Below, one piece after another: positions 4,770 through 5,014 of a stretch of DNA of 5,014 nucleotides. The notes below the pieces were generated by a model. That model was not told the DNA's origin and made no database searches. It worked only from the letters and a program-made list of their open reading frames with translations. Numbering within the stretch: the stretch's first letter is position 1; the number at the start of each line of letters is the position of its first letter. A program made the translations under genes and the position numbers. This DNA is from Clostridiales bacterium. Lineage in GTDB: Bacteria > Bacillota > Clostridia > Christensenellales > QALW01. The stretch spans positions 1 to 5,014 of the forward strand of contig JAHAAN010000136.1 in NCBI GenBank assembly GCA_018376855.1, in the 5' to 3' direction.

Positions 4770-5014
4770 GTTTGCTTAGCCATAACAATTGGGAATTTAC
4801 TTTTTTCAATAAGGACTTGTTCAGTAAGCGGCGGAGAATTTGAATGGCAGCTGCTGATTCTGCGTACATTTTTTGAAAACTGATGCCTGTGAGCTTTTGT
4901 GTTTTCAAAGCGGAGTATTTGCCGAGCGCATAGTGGGCAATCAGAATTCGGTGTATGTAGGAAAGTGAAGCGTATGCCGCCCATAGGCAAAGATTTCGTT
5001 CGTGGAGGATCAAG
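4753..5014 (-). CDS. Unrecognised C-terminal coding fragment entering from the right edge
   Basis: A frame open from the window edge to the stop TAA at 4753-4755, giving about 86 residues with no start visible. It is helix-rich, with an aromatic and hydrophobic stretch (ILIAHYALGKYSAL) and a basic C-terminal part (ILRRLLNKSLLKK). I do not recognise a family. Codon choice is plausible for this genome, with GCG, CTC, CGC and GCC. Against a real gene: the last 12 or so codons cover the phosphoesterase promoter and its palindrome, no terminator follows, and another minus-strand frame (4766-4990) is equally open. If real, it is the 3' end of an upstream neighbour, or a decayed remnant of one. Confidence 0.35.
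   Translation of the reverse strand, partial: LILHERNLCLWAAYASLSYIHRILIAHYALGKYSALKTQKLTGISFQKMYAESAAAIQILRRLLNKSLLKKVNSQLLWLSKHDIIQ
4760..4788 (-). promoter_or_regulatory. Sigma-A promoter of the metallophosphoesterase gene
   Basis: On the minus strand TTGTTA (4783-4788), a 17-base spacer and a perfect TATAAT (4760-4765) preceded by TGA, giving an extended -10 element. Transcription should begin near 4753, leaving a leader of about 40 bases with the GGGAAGGGAA binding site before ATG 4712. This is the strongest promoter in the window. Confidence 0.83.

Noticed and set aside
1..5014. CRISPR arrays, tRNA, rRNA or riboswitches
   Set aside because: No regularly spaced repeats, cloverleaf with conserved arms, or known riboswitch core could be recognised on either strand.

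Overview
The window looks like a chromosomal segment of a Firmicute, most likely a Clostridia-type or related anaerobe. The gene order mltG - trmR (yrrM) - U32-family tRNA hydroxylase (yrrO type) matches the yrrL-yrrM-yrrN-yrrO block of Bacillus subtilis. A promoter with a near-consensus sigma-A layout and several T-tailed hairpins also fit. The core genes are of roughly balanced base composition, with many GCG, CTG and CGC codons. The genus cannot be named from the sequence.

Layout. Positions 1-2560 (+ strand) hold the 3' part of mltG (endolytic murein transglycosylase), the complete trmR (SAM methyltransferase) and the complete trhP-like U32 gene. The last two should act in series on tRNA wobble uridine: the U32 protein makes 5-hydroxyuridine-34 and TrmR methylates it to 5-methoxyuridine-34. 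A terminator-like hairpin lies between trmR and trhP, only 20 bases before the trhP start, so trhP output may depend on read-through.

Positions 2594-3437 look like an inserted, very AT-rich cassette: a terminator-like hairpin, a promoter candidate, a split HNH endonuclease gene and a terminator. The upstream frame (2701-2991) encodes a membrane segment and a charged linker. The downstream frame (2961-3395) carries an intact HNH domain. The two are related by a -1 shift, and the overlap holds an in-phase A AAA AAC heptamer. This is either a one-base deletion in an A run (or a sequencing error) or programmed -1 frameshifting. It is the most interesting point in the window.

Positions 3438-3863 are a convergent, AT-rich intergenic region with a good terminator (3443-3469) and one imperfect hairpin but no credible gene. 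Positions 3864-4712 (- strand) encode a membrane-anchored YkuE/YaeI-type metallophosphoesterase. Its clear promoter (TTGTTA-17-TATAAT with extended -10) has a -10 overlapped by an 8-bp interrupted palindrome, a candidate operator. At the right edge an unrecognised minus-strand frame (to 4753) enters from outside the window and ends inside that promoter.
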